Origin: Acholeplasmataceae bacterium
GTDB taxonomy: Bacteria; Bacillota_I; Bacilli_A; Acholeplasmatales; Acholeplasmataceae
Direction of reading: 5' to 3'
Assembly (NCBI GenBank): GCA_023230825.1
Contig: JALNWO010000010.1
Coordinates: 1 to 27,830 of the forward strand
DNA length: 27,830 bases
Under the pieces are notes generated by a model. That model was not told where the DNA came from and did not search any database. It was given only the letters and a program-made list of their open reading frames with translations. The translations under genes and the position numbers were made by a program. Of the stretch, positions 7,793 to 16,891 are shown in pieces (the first letter of the stretch is position 1; every line of letters starts with the position of its first letter).

Positions 7793-8466
7793 TGATGAAA
7801 AATTTATTAATTCCGGTAAAACTTCTGCTTTTTTTTATTTGGTTTTTTGCAAGTTCATTTTCGTCAACACCTGCGTGGGAAAGGGACAGTGTTTCTTTTC
7901 CTATGATGAATCAGGAGATCAGGCACACAATGCAGGAAGATGAACGTCAGACAGATATGCATAAAAAACAAATTACGGCTACAGGTGCGGAATTACATAA
8001 TCGAACACAATGGGACAAACTGAAGAAAGTAAAAAGAGATATTGAAAACAGACTTTCAGCTGTATCATTTGCACTTCAAGCAATACCAGCAGGAATAGTA
8101 ATTACAAATGACATTAATGATATAATTGAATCCCAAACAGATTTAATTGAGCTTATGACTAATCATCCATTCTTAGTTATCATGTTACCGGATGAAATCA
8201 CCTTTCTTGAAGATGCTCAAGAAGTAGTAGCCCTCATGATAGGTATTATTGCTAGCTATGGAATAATAAACCAAATGGAAAAGGCTGAAAGAAAAATATT
8301 ACTTGATTACGCCTTAGCTGAAGTTAAACGATTAAAACAAACTTCCAAATTCCTTCTTTTCCTAGCAAAGGAGGAAATAAGAATGAAAAACTTAACAATA
8401 GCAATTTGGCAAACTGTAATTAATCAGGATAAAGAAATTGTACAAGATATACTTGATAATTTTTAA
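7792..8466 (+). CDS. Secreted tra protein 2, probable paralogue of its neighbours
   Basis: A 224-aa protein with a hydrophobic N-terminal signal or anchor (about residues 4-25, LLIPVKLLLFFIWFFASSFS) and a charged helical mature part. The segment TDLIELMTNHPFLVIMLPDE aligns by eye with the NPEFAVF and KPEFAAI regions of the flanking gene products, and the overall length is almost the same, so the three look like old tandem duplicates. The C-terminus DKEIVQDILDNF is a 12-residue shortened form of the shared tag. The start shares a base with the previous stop; an ATG one codon later (7795) is also possible. Its role is probably periplasmic in the transfer channel; no precise family is recognised. 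Confidence 0.72.
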   Translation: MMKNLLIPVKLLLFFIWFFASSFSSTPAWERDSVSFPMMNQEIRHTMQEDERQTDMHKKQITATGAELHNRTQWDKLKKVKRDIENRLSAVSFALQAIPAGIVITNDINDIIESQTDLIELMTNHPFLVIMLPDEITFLEDAQEVVALMIGIIASYGIINQMEKAERKILLDYALAEVKRLKQTSKFLLFLAKEEIRMKNLTIAIWQTVINQDKEIVQDILDNF

Positions 8467-8468
8467 TT

Positions 8469-9143
8469 ATGAAAAAAATAATCACACTTTCGTTATTATT
8501 CGTTTTACTGGGTTCTTCAACCCATGGTCAAAACATTACTGTTGTTTTTAATCGTAATCTTTTTATTCAATTAAATAAAAATCACATTATGCGAACAATA
8601 AGTAATGAACAAATAAAAAATTCAACTGAAAAGCAAAATGAATTATACAATTCAGTAAAAACAAAAATGGCAGCAATTATTGCTGTACATGATTTTTTAT
8701 ATACAAATTTAAAAAACATAAATAGCCTCATTAATGATGGTAAGCAAGCTTACTATATGGCTGATTATTTAATCAAAATATATAGTGAATTGAATAACCT
8801 TATAACCCTAACTATTGAAAAACCAGAATTCGCAGCTATTAAATATGAATACTATCTTGAAATATACGATCAATACCTAGCACTACAAACAGAAGTTGAA
8901 ACACAAATATTAAAGGTTGATGAGAAATATTTGATGGATCCAAAATTAAGATTTGATTTAATTCAAAATACAATGAGCAAATTAAGAAATCTTTATTTTT
9001 CGTTGCTTGGCACTACTTCATATTTAAAATGGTCAGATGATAGAAATAAATTAATAACTGATTTTCCAATTCTAGGTGACTATTATATCATTGACAGAGC
9101 AATTATACAAAATATAATGAACAATTTAAATCACTTATTCTGA
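8469..9143 (+). CDS. Secreted tra protein 3, probable paralogue, carries C-terminal tag
   Basis: A 224-aa protein with a signal peptide (MKKIITLSLLFVLLGSSTHG-Q, about residues 1-21) and a helical, Asn/Lys/Tyr-rich mature part. The block LITLTIEKPEFAAIKYEYY corresponds to the NPEFAVFGAK block of the gene product at 7124. It ends in DRAIIQNIMNNLNHLF, a full 16-residue version of the shared tag. It starts 2 bp after the previous stop, and its own stop overlaps the next start by one base. I infer a periplasmic or outer-membrane-associated channel part; the sequence gives no catalytic motif. Confidence 0.72.
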   Translation: MKKIITLSLLFVLLGSSTHGQNITVVFNRNLFIQLNKNHIMRTISNEQIKNSTEKQNELYNSVKTKMAAIIAVHDFLYTNLKNINSLINDGKQAYYMADYLIKIYSELNNLITLTIEKPEFAAIKYEYYLEIYDQYLALQTEVETQILKVDEKYLMDPKLRFDLIQNTMSKLRNLYFSLLGTTSYLKWSDDRNKLITDFPILGDYYIIDRAIIQNIMNNLNHLF

Positions 9144-9946
9144 TGAAAACAAAAATTGTATTATTTGTTTGTCTATTATTCAGTGTAGCAAACAGTCAAA
9201 ACATTCTTAACGATCAAAATATTGTATACCATCACAAAAGAATGGTTTATGAGGAATGGGCTGAAATGTTACCAAAGCCTAAGAAGTTTTTAGGTGTAAC
9301 AACTAATGCCGCATATTGGTTTATCTGGGGGATGTTTGCGCCACAAAGGAATAAAGATTACAAAGGAGGTCCAGATATCAGACCTTTAAAACCCACTGGA
9401 CATGAAACAATGCGTTTTATGGAATTAAAATTACAACAGAACTATGCAGAACAAATAAAAGCTCATGCTGACACTCTTACTGAGCAAACGACAAGAGAAT
9501 TTCTTTATTGGACATCAACTACAGTTGATGTAGATCCATTGTGGTTGCTTTATTATCGTAAAAAACTAAAACCAATTTCTGAGTTTCCTGATAACCCTCA
9601 AACATGGCAAGAATGGAAATTCGAAGATGAAGATTCATATAATCTTGCATCCCAATACGGTTCTATAGAAAATTTAAGAATTCAACTGGAATTAGTTAAA
9701 TCTAAATATTATCAATCTAGACACGTTTCAATGCCACGTGGCAAAAGAATACTTATGTATCATGAAACTCTATTAGACTGGAGAAAATTTTTATTAACAC
9801 TTAATCAAAATGCAAAAAAATACAAAAATCATTATACAGCATTAAATAAAATTCCTGACAATTATGATTTTGCGGTATCCGTAGGTAATAAATCAGATAA
9901 ATTAATTGTATCTGAGGTAATGCATTCCTTCAAACACAAATTTTAA
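9143..9946 (+). CDS. Secreted tra protein 4, Trp/Tyr-rich, carries C-terminal tag
   Basis: A 267-aa protein with a clear signal peptide (MKTKIVLFVCLLFSVANSQ, about 1-19). The mature part differs from the three proteins before it: rich in Trp, Tyr and Pro (for example AAYWFIWGMFAPQ, residues about 60-72), with no cysteine and no recognised motif. Despite that it ends with DKLIVSEVMHSFKHKF, the same 16-residue C-terminal pattern. It starts on the last base of the previous stop and lies 4 bp before traJ, so it belongs to the tra run. I do not recognise the family; a channel component in the periplasm or outer membrane is the likeliest role. Confidence 0.72.
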   Translation: MKTKIVLFVCLLFSVANSQNILNDQNIVYHHKRMVYEEWAEMLPKPKKFLGVTTNAAYWFIWGMFAPQRNKDYKGGPDIRPLKPTGHETMRFMELKLQQNYAEQIKAHADTLTEQTTREFLYWTSTTVDVDPLWLLYYRKKLKPISEFPDNPQTWQEWKFEDEDSYNLASQYGSIENLRIQLELVKSKYYQSRHVSMPRGKRILMYHETLLDWRKFLLTLNQNAKKYKNHYTALNKIPDNYDFAVSVGNKSDKLIVSEVMHSFKHKF

Positions 9947-9950
9947 AATC

Positions 9951-11132
9951 ATGAGAAACATAACATTAAAAATACTTATTATATTAATTTTTTTAACTCC
10001 AATAATACTATTTGGTCAAGCTGAAGAGCAAGGTGATGAATTTATAAAATTTTTAAAAGGTGATGGGGCTTTTGAAAAATGGTTTATGGAATTATTTACA
10101 AACCTTGACACTCAAATTAATGAAAACGCTATATCTGCGAGTTTTTTAGGAAGAGCAATTGGTGGTTTTGGTGCCTTAATATATCTCGGATGGCTTGGGT
10201 GGAACATGCAAGAAGGTGATGCATGGAGAGTTACACCCATGATTAGACCAATCATTATCGGTCTTATTTTAATTAATTGGACTTCATTTTGTAATTTAAT
10301 TCAGGCTCCACTTGAAGTCCTTGCTTCTCCATCAAAAGCAATATTTGCAGATATCGAAGATCAAGTTAATGATCAGCGGATTTTAAGATTTAATAAACAG
10401 AAAGAATTTGTAAGTTTCCTATATTCTGAAAACGCAAAAGAAGCAGCAAAAAATAAAGAAGCTGATGCTATTGGTCAATCAAGTGACAAAGGATGGTTTG
10501 CCGAAAAAATGGCGGATTTATTTCAACCAATTCTAGAATACCAAATGCGAATAAAATTTGAAATGCAAAACTTAGCTGCTAATCTCATTGAATCAATAGC
10601 TTTAACTATATTGAGAGTATGTGTTTATTTAATTTTCTTTATTCAAAAAGTTTGGGCTTACATACTAATAATTCTTGGACCCATCGCAGTCGGAATGTCG
10701 TTAATTCCGGGTTTTGAAAATTCGTTTGCTAGCTGGGTAGCTAAATTTATAAATATTAATCTATACACTTTTATTGCATATACAATTATAAATATCGGTC
10801 AACAATTAATAATGTCTGGATACATGATGGAAATTCAAAGGTATGATCGATTAATGGAAAATGGTGGTGATTTAACTTTAATTGTACCATTCCTAGAACA
10901 AAGTGGAATGATTTATACAGTTATGTTTCCATCTGTTGCATATATAGTCACAGGAATCGGAATTCTAATTACACCTACGATTGCTGATGCGATAGTTACA
11001 GCGGGAGGTGCTGGTGTAATGTCTAAAATTAAAAGTGGAATGAAAACAGCAGTTGCCACAGCCGCATCAATAAAAATCGGTGGCGCAGCTGGTGCGGCCA
11101 GATCTGTAGGTAAAGCAAATCAATCAAAATAA
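9951..11132 (+). CDS. traJ: TraJ conjugation membrane protein (VirB6-like)
   Basis: A 393-aa polytopic inner-membrane protein. After an N-terminal signal or membrane segment (residues 5-22) come hydrophobic helices at about 55-80, 90-110, 205-245 (with LGPIAVGMSLIPGFENSF), 260-285 and 310-345, then a small-residue tail rich in Gly, Ala and Lys. The GPIAxGxSLIPGFExSFxSWxAKFININLY region is typical of Bacteroides TraJ and VirB6/TrbL-like proteins, which form the inner-membrane part of the channel. It lies directly before traK as in CTn-type elements. Confidence 0.88.
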   Translation: MRNITLKILIILIFLTPIILFGQAEEQGDEFIKFLKGDGAFEKWFMELFTNLDTQINENAISASFLGRAIGGFGALIYLGWLGWNMQEGDAWRVTPMIRPIIIGLILINWTSFCNLIQAPLEVLASPSKAIFADIEDQVNDQRILRFNKQKEFVSFLYSENAKEAAKNKEADAIGQSSDKGWFAEKMADLFQPILEYQMRIKFEMQNLAANLIESIALTILRVCVYLIFFIQKVWAYILIILGPIAVGMSLIPGFENSFASWVAKFININLYTFIAYTIINIGQQLIMSGYMMEIQRYDRLMENGGDLTLIVPFLEQSGMIYTVMFPSVAYIVTGIGILITPTIADAIVTAGGAGVMSKIKSGMKTAVATAASIKIGGAAGAARSVGKANQSK

Positions 11133-11138
11133 AATATT

Positions 11139-11753
11139 ATGTTAATAAAAGATATAAGAAGCAAAATCAAAATAAATAAAATCGTAACAATTTCTGCTAT
11201 GATAATATCATTTTGCACAAATATCGCTGTTCTAATATATTCTAACAGTATTGTTCAAGATAGTAGGAAATCAATTTATATAATTGATAATGGTGTTCCA
11301 ATTTTAGCGAAACAAACTGATGAAACATTAAATAGACCTGTTGAATATAGAGGTCAAGTCCAGTTGTTTCATAGTCTATTTTTTACATTACCGCCCGATG
11401 ATCGATATATAAAAAGTAATGTCGAAAAGTCACTTTATCTTATCGATGATTCCGGTAAAAAAGAATATTCAAATTTAAGAGAAAAAGGTTTTTACAATCA
11501 ACTTATCTCTTCAAATTCAATTCTAAGTATACAAACAGATTCAATTAAAATTAATACAGAAGACCAATCTTTTATTTACTATGGAAAACAATTGATAAAC
11601 CGGATTAACTCTCTTACAATAAGAAACATCGAAACATCCGGAAACTTTATAGATATGCCTAGAACAATAAACAATCCCCATGGTGTTTTACTTACAAATT
11701 GGAGGATTATAGATAATTCTGAAATCTCAAAAAGGACAAGAAATGCTTTCTAA
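11139..11753 (+). CDS. traK: TraK conjugation protein (VirB8-like)
   Basis: A 204-aa protein with one N-terminal membrane anchor (about residues 16-36) and a periplasmic domain. The stretch RPVEYRGQVQLFHSLFFTLPPDDRYI is the signature region of Bacteroidota TraK, with the conserved FHxxFFxLPPDxxYI core. VirB8-type proteins nucleate assembly of the channel. The gene lies 6 bp after traJ and overlaps the next gene by 11 bp. Confidence 0.88.
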   Translation: MLIKDIRSKIKINKIVTISAMIISFCTNIAVLIYSNSIVQDSRKSIYIIDNGVPILAKQTDETLNRPVEYRGQVQLFHSLFFTLPPDDRYIKSNVEKSLYLIDDSGKKEYSNLREKGFYNQLISSNSILSIQTDSIKINTEDQSFIYYGKQLINRINSLTIRNIETSGNFIDMPRTINNPHGVLLTNWRIIDNSEISKRTRNAF

Positions 11754-12081
11754 AATTAAAATAATTTATACAAACATTTGGGCTTGGATGGAAAAAAATC
11801 CGAAGGCATTCTATAAATATGCAATGTTTATACTTATTCCTCTATTCATAATCTCTCTTTATTTTTCTTATAAGCATCCACATAAAATATATACAAATAC
11901 AATTCCAATAATATCAACTAAGAATGTAAAACCTACCATTCCTCATAAAACAAATAGAATTGTGGAACCAATTATAAATGAACTTATTGAATTGAAATCT
12001 AAACATGAAACAATTGGTTTAAATAGTGAGGACAGTCTTCGAATAAAATATTTAATTAACCGATATAATGAACTAAAATGA
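11743..12081 (+). CDS. Small single-pass membrane protein, TraL-like position
   Basis: A 112-aa protein with a short cytoplasmic start (WAWMEKNPKAFYKYAM), one membrane helix (about residues 25-45) and a periplasmic Lys/Thr-rich tail. Genes of this size and topology sit between traK and traM in Bacteroides-type elements (traL). The sequence itself has no diagnostic motif, so the assignment is by position. It overlaps traK by 11 bp and traM by 4 bp. Confidence 0.7.
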   Translation: MLSKIKIIYTNIWAWMEKNPKAFYKYAMFILIPLFIISLYFSYKHPHKIYTNTIPIISTKNVKPTIPHKTNRIVEPIINELIELKSKHETIGLNSEDSLRIKYLINRYNELK

Positions 12082-13268
12082 AACGAATAAACTTCAAAGA
12101 GAAAAGATATGTATTTCCACTTATCGCACTTCCAGTATGGTTATTTCTTGGATACCAATTCATATCTGCATCTGAAAAAAAAGCAGCCCAACAGCCTGAA
12201 CAAACTAATGTAGAATTATCAACAGGTCTTGGAGAAGTTACAGATTCAATTTTGAATAAAAACGATGCATACGATAAATATTATCAAAAAAGAATCGGTG
12301 ATTTATCGATGTTTCAAAATCTTGAAGAAATACAAGAAGAAAAATGGGAATATTCTGATAATTATGATGATAGACAAAAACAAATAATGGATTCATTAAA
12401 GCAACATTATGAAATGTTAAGACAAAATATAAATCAGCAAAACACTGATGAATACAATTTAACACAAAGAAACTACTCACAAAGCGATGACTACCAAAGG
12501 CAAACTGAAATTTTAAATCTCCTAAATCAAGGAAATAAAGATGCTTCAAGTACACAACCTGATTCAGAATATAAAACAGAGACTAAGGAAGAAGAATACG
12601 ACCCAATCAAACAAATGCGTGAACAATTACTATTTCTTGACAGTCTTGAAAAGTCTAAAGACCCTGAATTTATTGCACAAAAAAAAGCAGAAGAAAAGTT
12701 AATAAAAGATAAAAAAAGACTAGAAGAATTCCTAAACTCTACTCTGACAGTTAAAAAAGCAACTGAAAATAAATACTTTAACACAATATCAAGCGTAAAA
12801 TCTACCCCTAACATAATGAGTATTATTGACGAAAATACTACAGGATATTTAGGAAGTAGAATACGTTTAAAATTGCTTGAAGAAATATACGTAGGTGATG
12901 AAACCATAACAACAGGAACAATAATGTATGCAAACATTACAGGATTCAATGAACAACGTGTATTCCTTAACGTATTATCTATTGTTAAAGATGATGTAAT
13001 CCTTCCTGTAAACTTATCTGTTTATGATTTAGATGGGATGAGAGGACTATATGTACCGTCGTCAAATTTTCGTGAAATGATGAAGGAAATGGGTGGAACT
13101 ACAGTTCAAGGGCAACAACTCGAAACTTCAGAGCAAAACTTCACATCAAGCGTATTAACAGGATTATTTACATCAACTTCAAAGTCTATAGCACAATTAA
13201 TAAGAAAAAACAAAGCCAAATTAAAATATAATTCACACATCTATTTAATCAACGAAAAAAAACAATAA
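12078..13268 (+). CDS. traM: TraM conjugation protein (VirB10-like)
   Basis: A 396-aa protein with a short cytoplasmic N-terminus, one membrane helix (about residues 11-30), a long Gln/Lys/Glu-rich linker (about 35-230) and a C-terminal beta-rich domain (about 235-390). The motif run EIYVGDETITTGTIMYANITGF, the segment VILPVNLSVYDLDGMRGLYVP and the ending ENFTSSVLTGLFTS-like region are those of the conjugative transposon TraM family, the VirB10 counterpart that spans the envelope. The start overlaps the previous stop by 4 bp, and traN follows after 1 bp. Confidence 0.9.
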   Translation: MKRINFKEKRYVFPLIALPVWLFLGYQFISASEKKAAQQPEQTNVELSTGLGEVTDSILNKNDAYDKYYQKRIGDLSMFQNLEEIQEEKWEYSDNYDDRQKQIMDSLKQHYEMLRQNINQQNTDEYNLTQRNYSQSDDYQRQTEILNLLNQGNKDASSTQPDSEYKTETKEEEYDPIKQMREQLLFLDSLEKSKDPEFIAQKKAEEKLIKDKKRLEEFLNSTLTVKKATENKYFNTISSVKSTPNIMSIIDENTTGYLGSRIRLKLLEEIYVGDETITTGTIMYANITGFNEQRVFLNVLSIVKDDVILPVNLSVYDLDGMRGLYVPSSNFREMMKEMGGTTVQGQQLETSEQNFTSSVLTGLFTSTSKSIAQLIRKNKAKLKYNSHIYLINEKKQ

Positions 13269-13269
13269 T

Positions 13270-14115
13270 ATGAAAACAAATGTTTTAAAATTTTTCACTA
13301 CTGTATTCATGTTTCTTTCTGTAATTATTTATGCGCAGACAGAAATCCCTATACAGCATACATCAGATCTTCCCACTATAATTATTAGCGATGAGATAAG
13401 TTTACATATTATATCTCCCGAACCAATTCAATTCGTCGATTTATCATCTGATGATTTAGTGGGTGACTTACCCTCGCAAAATATAGCACGAGTAAAACTA
13501 CATAATACCGATGAAAATAAACGACTCCGTACTTCAGATAAAATAGGTATTATTACAGTTGTTGGTCAATCATATATGGCGCAATATAGTATCGTTTACA
13601 GTAACTTCGAAAGTTCGGTTACAAATATTCAAATTCAGCCAACTGAGATGCAACCTCTTGATAATTTAAATTCTGACTTATCTAATACTGAACTCAAAAA
13701 ATTAGCTCAAGACATATTAAAAACAAAAGCTAAAAATCCAATCCGAAAAGCGAAAGGATTCAAGGTCAACTTCAAACTTAATAATGTATATGTTCGGGAT
13801 GATTACATATTTTTTGATTTATCAATTTCTAATTCTACTAATGTTCCATACAGTATTGAAAATATATCTTTTTCGATAGATGATAAGAAAATATATAAAG
13901 CAACAAACAATCAGAGTATAAGTGTAAAACCAATATACTCTTATTCTGATCAAAAAGGGTTTCGTAAAAAATATAGAAACATATATGTATTCAAAAAATT
14001 CACATACCCTAATTCAAAAGTTCTTAGAATCCGATTAACTGAAAAACAAGTATCAGGCCGAACAGTAGAACTAGAAATCAAATATAAAGATGTATTAAAC
14101 GCAGATTTAATTTAA
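13270..14115 (+). CDS. traN: TraN conjugation protein (DUF4138, VirB9-like)
   Basis: A 281-aa secreted protein with a signal peptide ending IIYAQ (about 1-22). It has the expected two beta-rich parts: an N-terminal half that carries DxxSDDLVGDLPSQNIARVK, and a C-terminal half that carries VNFKLNNVYVRDDYIFFDLSISNSTNVPY, typical of DUF4138/TraN. It should be the periplasmic/outer-membrane partner of TraM in the core complex. The gene sits 1 bp after traM and 1 bp before the coupling protein gene. Confidence 0.9.
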   Translation: MKTNVLKFFTTVFMFLSVIIYAQTEIPIQHTSDLPTIIISDEISLHIISPEPIQFVDLSSDDLVGDLPSQNIARVKLHNTDENKRLRTSDKIGIITVVGQSYMAQYSIVYSNFESSVTNIQIQPTEMQPLDNLNSDLSNTELKKLAQDILKTKAKNPIRKAKGFKVNFKLNNVYVRDDYIFFDLSISNSTNVPYSIENISFSIDDKKIYKATNNQSISVKPIYSYSDQKGFRKKYRNIYVFKKFTYPNSKVLRIRLTEKQVSGRTVELEIKYKDVLNADLI

Positions 14116-14116
14116 A

Positions 14117-16108
14117 ATGCAAGAGCAACAAAATCAAATAAACGTTTATAAGCTATTCCAAAAAGGAATATACTTTACAGTTGTGCTTGATTGCCTGACA
14201 TTATTTTTTATTAATGAAGAAATCCCTGTTGTCAGTAATCTTCTTGGTAATGTTGCTAAAATGCCATTCTTTAGTCCTCCTCTTCATGCTAAATTTACAA
14301 CAATCATATTAATAATTTTAGTTTCTATTGGAACAAAGGCAAAGAAGAAAAGAGACCTAAATATTGTTAAATCAATAGTATTACCAATAACAATTGGATT
14401 ATTATTAACTTTTAGTAGTTTATATTTCGTCAAAGATGCATCATCTTCATTTCATCCTTATATATTTCCTGGGTTTTCAATTTATAGAATCTTGTATGCT
14501 GTTCTAAGCTTCCTTGGAGCAATACTTACTCTTACCGGAGCTGATAGTATTTCAAAATACATGCAAAATAAATCAGGAAAAGATAGATGGAATACAGAAG
14601 AAGAATCATTTAAACAGAATGATACCATAATTGAAACCGCCACCTCTATTAACATTCCCTATTTATATAAATATAAGAGAAAAATTAATAAAGGTTGGAT
14701 TAATTTAAATCCATTCCGTGGAACAATGGTAATCGGGACACCCGGCTCAGGTAAAAGTTTTGGTGTTATTAATCCTGCTATTAGACAGATGGTGCGAAAA
14801 GGATTCTCACTGTGTATATATGATTTTAAATTTCCTGATTTAAGTCAAATTGCTTATTTACATTATCTTAATAAAAAAGAAAAAGATCATCAGTATAAAC
14901 ACAATTTTTATATAATCAATCTTGATCATGTTGAATCATCAAAACGATTAAATCCCTTTAAAAAGGAATATATAAATACACTTGCTGATGCACAGGAAAT
15001 GGCGGAATCAATGGTTTCATCACTACAAAAAGGTGGGGGTTCTGGTGGTGGTTCAGATCAATTCTTCACACAATCGGCTGTCAACTTTTTAGCATCATGT
15101 ATTTATTTTTTTGCTACCTATGAAAACGGTAAATATTCTTCATTACCTCACATTCTTTCATTCATCAATAAAAGTTACAAAGAAATATTTGATACATTAT
15201 ATACCCATGAAGAATTGTATTCTTTACTATCACCGTTTCAAACAGCATATCAAAATAAAGCATTTGATCAACTTGAAGGTCAAATTGGAACTTTAAAAAT
15301 TTTTATCTCACGTTTAGCTACTAAAGAAAGTTTTTGGGTGTTCTCTGGAGACGATATAAATTTAAAAATTACAGATAAAAAAAATCCAACTATATTAATT
15401 CTTGCAAGTAATCCAAAAACACAGGATATAAATTCAGCTCTATATTCAGCTGTTTTAAATAGAATTTTAAGATTAATTAATTCTAAAGGAAATTTACCAG
15501 GAGGTATAATCGCTGATGAGTTTCCGACAATTTATATCCATAAAATTGACAATATCGTTGCTACTGCAAGAAGCAATAAAATTGCTGTTGTACTTGGTCT
15601 ACAGGAGTTACCTCAATTACGTCAATTTTATAAAAGAGAAGTTGCCGATACAATTGCTTCAATCATTGGGAATGTTATTTCCGGTTCTGCAAGAGATAAA
15701 AACACCTTGGACTGGTTAGAAAAAATGTTCGGGAAAATTAGACAAAACTCTTATTCTCAATCTATCTCACAACAAGGCACAACTACAAGTATTAACGAAA
15801 AAATGGAATTTATGATACCATCCGGAAAAATTGCTGCCCTTAAAACCGGGGAAATGGTTGGGCTCATTGCCCAAGATAATTATTCATATGAAGACGAATA
15901 TCAAACTTCTGTAGTTTCAGGTAAAATTAATCTTAATATGAATGAAATAAAAAAGGAAGAAAAGAACTATGTAGATATACCTCCCTATTATTCATTCAAA
16001 GACAATGCTGGTAATGATAAAAAAAATGAAATACTAATGACAAATTTCCGAAGAATTAATAAAGAAGTTCAACTAATTATCGATCAATTCGTAAAAGAAG
16101 AAGCATGA
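14117..16108 (+). CDS. Type IV coupling protein (VirD4/TraG-type ATPase)
   Basis: A 663-aa inner-membrane ATPase that should bring the relaxase-DNA complex to the channel. Four hydrophobic segments lie in the first 150 residues, then the motor domain: Walker A GTPGSGKS at 207-214, Walker B IIADE at 464-468. The Gly-rich KGGGSGGGSDQFF segment and the FPTIYIHKIDNIVATARSNKIAVVLGLQEL region are typical of Bacteroidota coupling proteins (the mobC-encoded ATPase of CTn elements). Here the gene follows traN instead of the relaxase gene, at the other end of the tra run. Its stop overlaps the M23 peptidase start by 4 bp. Confidence 0.93.
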   Translation: MQEQQNQINVYKLFQKGIYFTVVLDCLTLFFINEEIPVVSNLLGNVAKMPFFSPPLHAKFTTIILIILVSIGTKAKKKRDLNIVKSIVLPITIGLLLTFSSLYFVKDASSSFHPYIFPGFSIYRILYAVLSFLGAILTLTGADSISKYMQNKSGKDRWNTEEESFKQNDTIIETATSINIPYLYKYKRKINKGWINLNPFRGTMVIGTPGSGKSFGVINPAIRQMVRKGFSLCIYDFKFPDLSQIAYLHYLNKKEKDHQYKHNFYIINLDHVESSKRLNPFKKEYINTLADAQEMAESMVSSLQKGGGSGGGSDQFFTQSAVNFLASCIYFFATYENGKYSSLPHILSFINKSYKEIFDTLYTHEELYSLLSPFQTAYQNKAFDQLEGQIGTLKIFISRLATKESFWVFSGDDINLKITDKKNPTILILASNPKTQDINSALYSAVLNRILRLINSKGNLPGGIIADEFPTIYIHKIDNIVATARSNKIAVVLGLQELPQLRQFYKREVADTIASIIGNVISGSARDKNTLDWLEKMFGKIRQNSYSQSISQQGTTTSINEKMEFMIPSGKIAALKTGEMVGLIAQDNYSYEDEYQTSVVSGKINLNMNEIKKEEKNYVDIPPYYSFKDNAGNDKKNEILMTNFRRINKEVQLIIDQFVKEEA

Positions 16109-16890
16109 AAAAATCTATTTATATATTATTTATAACTGTGTGTATTAACGTTAATGGTCAATTCAATACATTAACTTTTAACGATGAAATTGAAAAGATA
16201 GATAACTTCGAAATTAATCTACAATCACTTGAAACTAAAGAAGAAAATAAAAATTCAGGCATCTTCTCTGGAAAAAAACGAAAATTAAAACACGAAAACG
16301 ATTCTTTGAGAAAATTAGTTAATTTACTTTCAGTCAAAACAATCAATGAAAATAATTACTTCTTACAACATATAATCTCACAACAAAGTAATAAACAGGA
16401 AATACCTGTTAACATTCAAAACGTAAAAAACTCATCTAATGAATTTAAACCAATTACAAATAAACCTAATATAAATTTATCAATGCCAATTTCTGGAGAG
16501 ATTATAATCACTTCTGGATTTGGTAGTAGATATCATCCTATTTTGAAAGATAAAAGACCTCATAACGGGATTGATATTAAAGCAAATAACGAACCGGTTA
16601 AATCTATACTTGATGGAGAAGTTACAGCCGATGGTTGGGATATAAACGGAGGTGGATTATATATCAAAATTAAGCATTCAGATAAATATGAAACATTGTA
16701 TATGCATTTATCTCAATTACTTACAAAAAAAGGTGATTATGTGAAAGCAGGTGATATTATAGGAATCAGCGGTAATACAGGTAATTCAACTGGACCTCAT
16801 TTACATTTTGCTGTAAAAGAAAATGGTAAATTCATTGAGCCATCATCATTTTTAAATCAATTAATATTTTATAACAATCTAATACATTAA
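16105..16890 (+). CDS. M23 (LytM) family peptidoglycan endopeptidase
   Basis: A 261-aa secreted protein with an N-terminal signal sequence (about 1-18, ending NVNGQ), a charged linker, and a C-terminal M23 domain (about residues 130-257). The zinc site is complete: H153 and D157 in HNGID, and H234 in HLHF; H201 (YMHLS) is the expected catalytic histidine. Such enzymes cut peptide cross-links and open the wall for assembly of the transfer channel, a task done by lysozyme-like transglycosylases in many other conjugation systems. The start overlaps the coupling-protein stop by 4 bp. Confidence 0.92.
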   Translation: MKKSIYILFITVCINVNGQFNTLTFNDEIEKIDNFEINLQSLETKEENKNSGIFSGKKRKLKHENDSLRKLVNLLSVKTINENNYFLQHIISQQSNKQEIPVNIQNVKNSSNEFKPITNKPNINLSMPISGEIIITSGFGSRYHPILKDKRPHNGIDIKANNEPVKSILDGEVTADGWDINGGGLYIKIKHSDKYETLYMHLSQLLTKKGDYVKAGDIIGISGNTGNSTGPHLHFAVKENGKFIEPSSFLNQLIFYNNLIH

Positions 16891-16891
16891 A

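Noticed and set aside
7467..7943. Two short plus-strand ORFs over the secreted tra genes
   Set aside because: Out-of-frame reading of the genes at 7124 and 7792. The products are not protein-like and the ORFs straddle the real gene junction.
12238..12949. Two minus-strand ORFs opposite traM
   Set aside because: They are antisense shadows of a well-supported coding gene, with no protein-like features of their own.
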